From contig JAFFSR010000230.1 of the NCBI GenBank assembly GCA_017163975.1, forward strand, positions 186,001 to 250,000: a stretch of 64,000 nt of DNA, given 5' to 3'. The first letter of the stretch is position 1. Every line of letters starts with the position of its first letter. The position numbers and the translations under genes were made by a program. A model generated the notes under the pieces. It was not told the DNA's origin. It ran no database searches and saw only the letters and a program-made list of their open reading frames with translations. Shown here in pieces: positions 58,135 to 64,000 of the stretch. The stretch comes from Anastatus disparis (taxonomy: Eukaryota > Arthropoda > Insecta > Hymenoptera > Eupelmidae).

Positions 58135-59620
58135 ATGGCCACCGACAAAACTGATAACAAAGATTTACCGCTCACCAAAGAGAAGCTAAGACCATACGCA
58201 AACAATCTGAAAGAACGCGAACAAAAATTTAAGGATTTAGAACAAGCACTTAAGAATCGTAAGAAGAAAGTCCTAAGTAAAGCAGAACGGTTAAAGCCGG
58301 ACGCGATGGACTTATTGAGCGTAGAAAAGGACCGCTTTTAAATGCTTGGAAGGGAACTCGATAAAGAAAGAAAACGCCGCGGGAAATCTCGAAATTACCA
58401 TATCGGACACTGCCTCTAGTGTATAAAATTTTCCCTTATCACAAACCAATAAATAGATTTGGGATCTTAAAATAAAATGAATTTGAGGTGAAAGCCAATA
58501 GATGAAACCAAAGAGTCAACGGAATTCGCGATAAGTCAATCAACAAAAATGCGCCACGACATAGATTGAATGCGTGCAACCCGCTCAGCGTCCCCCGCAC
58601 CGCAAGTACAGCAAACGTTACCTTCAGACTCACCATTAAGACCTAATAATAACCTAGCAGAACCACTGAATTCATAGACTGCACCACCAAGCATTTACAT
58701 AAGAGAGGCCTTAAATAGCATACCAAAATTTCGTCGAAACAAACCTATTACCTTTCGTCAGACCATGCAAAAGCGCAACTCAAATAGTTCCTCAGCACCT
58801 TAAGAGAGAGTTAATAAAGTTAGTGAAAAATAAACTCGAAGATAAAGCGTATATCGCGTCTAAGCACAATAATTTCGAAACATTAGATGGATTTGTCGAT
58901 GGACTTAAACCCCTTTTTGACCCCACGGAAACCCTAAACAATCTAAGAGGTAAACTTGATCAAATTTATAAGGAAAGGAACGAGTCGTTGCTTAATTTTA
59001 TTACACGAATCGTTGACCTCAAAGAAGCTATTATTGATCGAAAACGTTCCGATATTAACAATGAATCAACTTGCGACAAATTTTCTGAAATCGAAGGAGA
59101 TATAATCAAAGGATTTCGAGACGGCTCATTGCCGGAATTTAGACAATGGCTTGAAAACCCAGCAAGCTTAATTCTGAACGAAGTATTCGACGACGCAATG
59201 GCGGTTGATAAACAAATTGATAGGGACGACCTGAAGCATGGATATAAGATCAACGGGAGAAATAAAAATCCTTATGAAAACAGACGAGATACGAATGAAG
59301 CAACAGATATGTAACTGGATGTGCCACGAGCAACCATATCTAATCAGGGAAGATGCAACCTGACTAAAAGCCAAATAAATGACAGAAACTAAAGTCATAA
59401 TAACAATTACCAGATAAAAATATGTGCCTATTCCAAAAACTAGATGTGCCACGAGCAACCATATCTAATCAGGGAAGATACAACCTGACTAAAAGCCAAA
59501 TAAATGACAGAAACTAAAGTCATAATAACAATTACCAGATCAAAATATGTGCCTATTCCAAAAACCGAGGTCATGTAAAAGAAGAGTGCCGTCAATTAAT
59601 ATGAGTCAAAGAGAATCAAC
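58135..59620 (+). pseudogene. gag: gag of element 3 (Ty3/gypsy), decayed
   Basis: The N-terminus 58135-58341 (68 residues) is rich in Lys, Glu and Leu and helical (LKEREQKFKDLEQAL). A stop and shifts follow. The capsid-like part 58823-59314 includes LDQIYKERNESLLNFITRIVDLKEAI and IIKGFRDGSLPEFRQWL. Near 59555-59600 lies a zinc knuckle with its second cysteine replaced (CAYSKNRGHVKEEC). A 125-bp tandem duplication (59319-59567) falls between capsid and knuckle. Several frames are needed, so it is non-functional. Confidence 0.75.
59319..59567 (+). repeat. 125-bp tandem duplication in gag of element 3
   Basis: Copies start at 59319 and 59444 with ATGTGCCACGAGCAACC and end in TGTGCCTATTCCAAAAAC, almost identical. 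Since 125 is not a multiple of three it shifts the frame. Confidence 0.9.
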
Positions 59621-61187
59621 AAAAAAACGAGACGAACGTTCCAATGAAGGGCGCTCCTGGAGCGACAACCGAGAAAGCGCGGCCAGTGAACGCGATTGTA
59701 ACATAACTTACATCTACGCGGTCAACTTAAATAAAACAACGCTCATCGTCATCGTGGAATCCCCGCAATTCTTACACAATTTCGTTGAAGCTATGGTCGA
59801 TTCAGGTGCGCAGCCTAATATAGCCAAAATTTTCAACGGAGACGTAATGGTTGACAAGCAAACTGATCATTGTTAAGAGGGATATCGAAAACTGATATAC
59901 CTTTGATTTGTATATGTGTCACCGACATATATGGATCCCCAACAGTGGTCATTATAGCCTCTGATGAAAACAGAAGCAATTATAGGTTCAAACTTCTGTG
60001 AGCAGTACGGTGCTAACCTCGATTTCTATCAAAAGGCACTTATTTTTGAGGACAAAACCTTGCCTTTCGTAAATCGAAAAGACGTTAAAAGAATACCGGC
60101 TCTGGCGATTGCAATCGTGCGTTTCCTACTGAATAATCTAGGGAAAGAATATAGATATATCAGAAAAATAAAATTTAACGGAAAAGGCATAGTGGTAGGA
60201 AACGTCATAGCAATCAATGACGGAGGCCACGTTGACATAGAAGTATTCAATACCAATATCTTTGATATCGATCTAAAAATAACACCGCTAACTCTAGAAC
60301 CAACACAGAAATATCATTAGCATCGTAACGAGAAAATTTTGATAGACAAAGATAGCACTCTCTTCATGGATACAGAAGATATAAAACAAGTTAAAGTCAC
60401 AAATCAAACACCTTCTCTTGTTTCTATGCAGGCCAATTTAGACGATGCAAGGTCAGCCGAAAAACTGATCAACGACTTACTTACTTTCGAATATGGTAAA
60501 GAATACGATCGATTTTTTCAGAGACGCTACTCAGACAGTACTTATTGCTCATCTTCCGAAGAAGACTTTTAAATTCGAGGAGATATCATCTCTAAATCTA
60601 AGGTTAGATCTGAGGTTCCTGTGGAGGTGTTACCCGATTCTGCAACGTCATGCGTCGAGTCAAAAAATGCTTCGCGCGACACGGTAGACGATGACGCTCT
60701 AAACTCTATCGCAAATCTAATTGAACCTCCCGACCGAAATCCAAAACCATCGTACGCAAAGTCCGAAAACGTTCCACGCAACACGGTAAGCGACAGTGAC
60801 AATGTGCGACATAACACCTACGAGACTTACGCTAAGCTCGAAGAAGTTTAGCGCAACACGGTAAGCACAAGTCTAATAAAAGGAGAAATTGAAATATCAG
60901 ATAACATAAGCACAGAAACTACTGAAGAAGATATAATAATTCGAGATTTCCTTCCAGGTGCAAACTTTCTGGACTATATCGAAATAAATCAGGTAAATCA
61001 ACCAATAGAAACTTATGTAAATTACTTCGATGTAGAACCATGCATCAAAAGAACTATTTTAGACATAAATACTGTCATTGAAGTCTACGTCAAGCCATAT
61101 AAAAAGGATATTCGAAGTTCTAAACACAAATACCCCAAAAATTGCAATAAGTCGTTTATGAGCAAATAAGTAAATTATCGTAATCAG
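59621..61187 (+). pseudogene. Protease and linker region of element 3
   Basis: Retropepsin remnants: AMVDSGAQPNIAK with the DSG triad near 59794, and after a shift the IIGSNFCEQYGANLDF block (59964 on). A linker follows (60339-60850) in which a phrase like ENVPRNTVSDS or NASRDTVDDD recurs three times, then spacer sequence with several stops. It lies between gag and RT as in other Ty3/gypsy elements. Confidence 0.65.
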
Positions 61188-62561
61188 ATATAGTCAAAAG
61201 AAGTAAATCGCTTCTTAACAGCCCACTCTGGGTTGTCAAAAAGAAAGACGATGTCGGCGGGAAGCCACAATGGAGAGTTGTAGTGGATTTCCGAAATTCA
61301 AATGAGAAGATCAAGCCATATCCACATCCAATCCCATATATTATACATTTAGTCGAGCAGCTCGGTGAGGCTCGCTAATTTATCGTCGTGGATATGTATT
61401 CAGGTTTCTATCAGGTGATGATTAGACAAGAAGACCGAGAGAAAACAGCCTTTTCTACTCCCTATGGTCACTTTCACTTTAAAAGATTGCCTTTTGGAAT
61501 TCGAACAGCAGCAAGTACTTTTCAAGAATTAACCGATAGAATATTAGGGCATAAACCGTTACATCTAAGCTCAAAAAGAAAAGGAAAGCTAGGATATATT
61601 GATGACGTCATACAGTTTGCAGATAATCTAAACGATCTAGACGAATTATTTCTGGAATTCACAGAAATCTTGGGGAAATCTAACCTAAAATTAAATTCCT
61701 TGGAGTGCCAATTTCACACGACATCAGTGACATTTTTTGGTCTCGAGATTAGTCATAAAGACATGAGACCGGACCCAAGTAAGACCCAAGCAAGAATACG
61801 CGAATTCCTTGGTTTGTGCGGAGATTATCGACGTTTCATTTCAAAATTTTGCAACGATCGCAAAGACATTGACAAACCTTTTAAAGAAAGCAGTAAGTTC
61901 CGATTGTTCAGATGAACAGGAAATAGCTTTTGACACGCTCAAAAACTGCCTAACTAATGAACCAATTTTGCAACATCCAAACTTCGAAGAGGAATTCTTT
62001 GTAACAACAGACGCCTCAGACTACGCAGTCGGTGGTGTCCTATCTTAAAGGAAGCAAAATTCAGATTTACCTGTAGCTCACGCAAGCCGATTGTTTACAA
62101 AAACTGAGATGAATTATAGCACTATCAAAAAGAAACTATTCACAATGCGATTTTGCGGTAATCAATTTGACTACTGTCTGATTGGCCGACATTTAACCTT
62201 TATAACTGACCACTAACCTCTCGTTTAGCTGCACAAAATGAAGTATTGTACATCTAAATTAAAAGAATGGTATTTTAAATTAAGAGACAAATTTGACTTT
62301 ACTATCGAATATCTTCCAGGAAAAATTCATATCGTGGCCGACGCGCTATCACGTAACCCTCCGAATAATGAAGTGCAAAACGTACGTGAATCGGAAACTA
62401 AAGGAATCATTAAGATAATGTCCGAGAAAAACCTAAGAAAACCAGTCTATAAAGTAAACGCTATAGAGTCAATCGCAACTGAAACACTGTTTAAAAAGAA
62501 AGATTTCCTTGCAGTAAAAAACAGTAAGGACAGTTTTTATTTGTGCCAAAGCAAACATTAA
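61188..62561 (+). pseudogene. pol: RT and RNase H of element 3, decayed
   Basis: RT: NSPLWVVKKKDD, QWRVVVDFRNSN, VDMYSGFYQVMI, RLPFGIRTAASTFQ, GYIDDVIQF (catalytic YIDD, where YLDD or YMDD is usual), and FLGLCGDYRRF. RNase H: TTDASDYAVGGVLS, then decayed sequence, and at 62238-62561 WYFKLRDKFDFTIEYLPGK with VADALSRNP. Stops and shifts separate the pieces. No integrase is found downstream, so the element is truncated or deleted after RNase H. Confidence 0.85.
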
Positions 62562-64000
62562 ATTAAACCAAACAATAAAGTAATATCTATACAATGGTTA
62601 ACGCGCCCAGTTGGAGACAAACATATATATTCTTTTGACTATTACGACAAGATACCCTTCGACAGCATACTAACAGTCTGCGGGTCAGTGCTCCCGAGCA
62701 GTAGTGCAAGCAAAAGAGAGAACCTCAATAAAAAACTTGTAAAATCGCGCCAAATTCTACCTTGCTATTAGTTGTTCTTATTGCTTCTTAAATTGATTTT
62801 TTATACAAAAAAAATCAAGCAACACCAATTCGGAAAACGCGCTTAAATCAACGAGTTATTTTTTTTCTTTCGCTGGTTTATCCCTGAATTTACGCGACGC
62901 ACTGTGTTTAAAATATTTTTGCAAAGTTTAATCACAACGTGTCGATAAAAAAAGGTAGTTTTAACAACGAAAAAAAAAATGCGTAACTCACCTCTTTTAC
63001 GATTGAATTAAATAAAAAAAAAATAAATTACCAACATTCTGTACGCAAGTGATAAACCGATGAACGAAAAAAGGACATTTTTTTGGGAAATTTTTCGTAA
63101 CTGCGCGATTAAACTTACAGCTTGACAATTAAATTAACAATAATAATAAGTAAACAAAGTGTGAAATCAATAAAAAAAATTATAATTATAAAATATTCAC
63201 TAGTAACCGTACAATCGACTTGTTTATCAACTGTAAATCAAAGTTCTATAATTATAGTTATACATATATTTTTCGAATCATGCTAGTGAATAAGTTTAAC
63301 TAAATAAATAGATTTAAATCAACTAGTTTCAGGTTATAATTTATTTGACATCCCAACCAACCATAAGCAGGTAACTAGAGGGAAGCAACACACAACATTT
63401 CAAAACTTTGACCAAAAATTTAAGTAACTTATGACCACGCAGCCGATCCATAAAAAAGTTAGCGATTTGGCTCCTCTACCCTGCACACGGAACAAGAAAT
63501 ATCTCACAATTAAATATAACGTCTAAGTGAACCTATTTAAGGTGACCGGGCATGACAATTTTTTTTTACTTATGTAATTACTGAGTTTACAATCAGTTAA
63601 CAAGAATTTTGAACAATATTTTTTATGATACGATTCAAAGATTAGTTAACTTTAAATGATGAAAATTCAAATTTTTGACATTTTTTTATTCTTAATCCAT
63701 AAATTTTATTCCGTTATTTCATAATTATTAATCGACTTCAAAAAAGGAGAAGGTTCTCAATTCGATTAGATTTTTTTTATAAGTTTGTTAGCTTAAAACT
63801 CCGTCATTTTTTAACTGATTGTAAAAAACCTTTTTTTATCTGATAGAGGATGTCTCCAGAGAGGTTCTATACGTGTCTTATAAGTACTGGGCTAATACTG
63901 AATTTGTACGAGCGAATAATTAAAAAATTAATTAAATTTTTCGAAAAAAAATTATATCTGTGCATAAGTCTCAAAGGGATTGCTCGATTTGTATTAAAAT
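62562..64000. other. No recognised gene to the window end
   Basis: A short piece after RNase H (HIYSFDYYDKIPFD near 62620) may still be pol linker. Beyond about 62760 the sequence is AT-rich with no coherent frame. No LTR of element 3 was recognised by comparison with 56401-58134. Confidence 0.45.

Noticed and set aside
56401..64000. LTR pair for element 3
   Set aside because: No long direct repeat flanking the gag-pol remnant was found by eye in 56401-58134 against 62562-64000.

Overview
The window looks like a repeat-rich stretch of an AT-rich arthropod genome, most likely an insect. Every coding region I recognise belongs to a transposable element: Ty3/gypsy and errantivirus-like LTR elements, a Rep/helicase Helitron, a two-copy LINE, a large cut-and-paste DNA transposon and several hairpin MITEs. 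I found no convincing host gene, tRNA, rRNA or CRISPR array. The species cannot be named from the sequence.

Layout. 0.4-0.8 kb: foldback MITE. 1.1-4.9 kb: DNA transposon with inverted repeats of about 570 bp, a 4-bp target duplication and a DDE/D transposase broken by one in-frame stop (Sola-like). 5.1-6.6 kb: 3' half of a LINE. 7.3-22.5 kb: a satellite array (unit near 20 bp, higher-order period near 485 bp) split by a complete 11.9-kb Ty3/gypsy element (element 1: 7396-19312, TSD CGCC) that carries an OTU-type cysteine protease domain between RNase H and integrase. 22.5-47.9 kb: a degraded minus-strand Helitron (Ulp1/C48-like protease, lysine-rich repeat protein, Rep, PIF1-like helicase). 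It is split by a 20-kb errantivirus-like provirus (element 2: 25398-45463, TSD GTTT) and by a small MITE in its helicase.

Element 2 is the most remarkable object. It has gag, pol, three tandem env-like genes that share a common core, and two intact small cysteine-bearing accessory ORFs. A consensus splice donor lies in the LTR. A pyrimidine tract ending in AG sits directly in front of gag, each env and each accessory gene, so the layout looks like a complex retrovirus making several spliced messages. A further MITE interrupts the third env. Gag, pol and all env genes carry stops, while the two accessory ORFs are open.

48.1-51.6 kb: three near-complete palindromes placed end to end, separated only by about 10 bp of TA repeat. 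52.6-53.3 kb: a foldback element built from GAGATCTCATATG-type units. 54.8-56.4 kb: a second LINE copy (minus) with an internal deletion of the RT core. 56.4-62.6 kb: unassigned coding remnants, then a decayed gag-pol of a third Ty3/gypsy element (element 3) without visible LTRs. 62.6-64 kb: nothing recognised.

The order of events can partly be read: satellite before element 1; Helitron before element 2; element 2 before the MITE in env3. By eye the element 1 LTRs differ at about 3% of positions and those of element 2 at about 4%.
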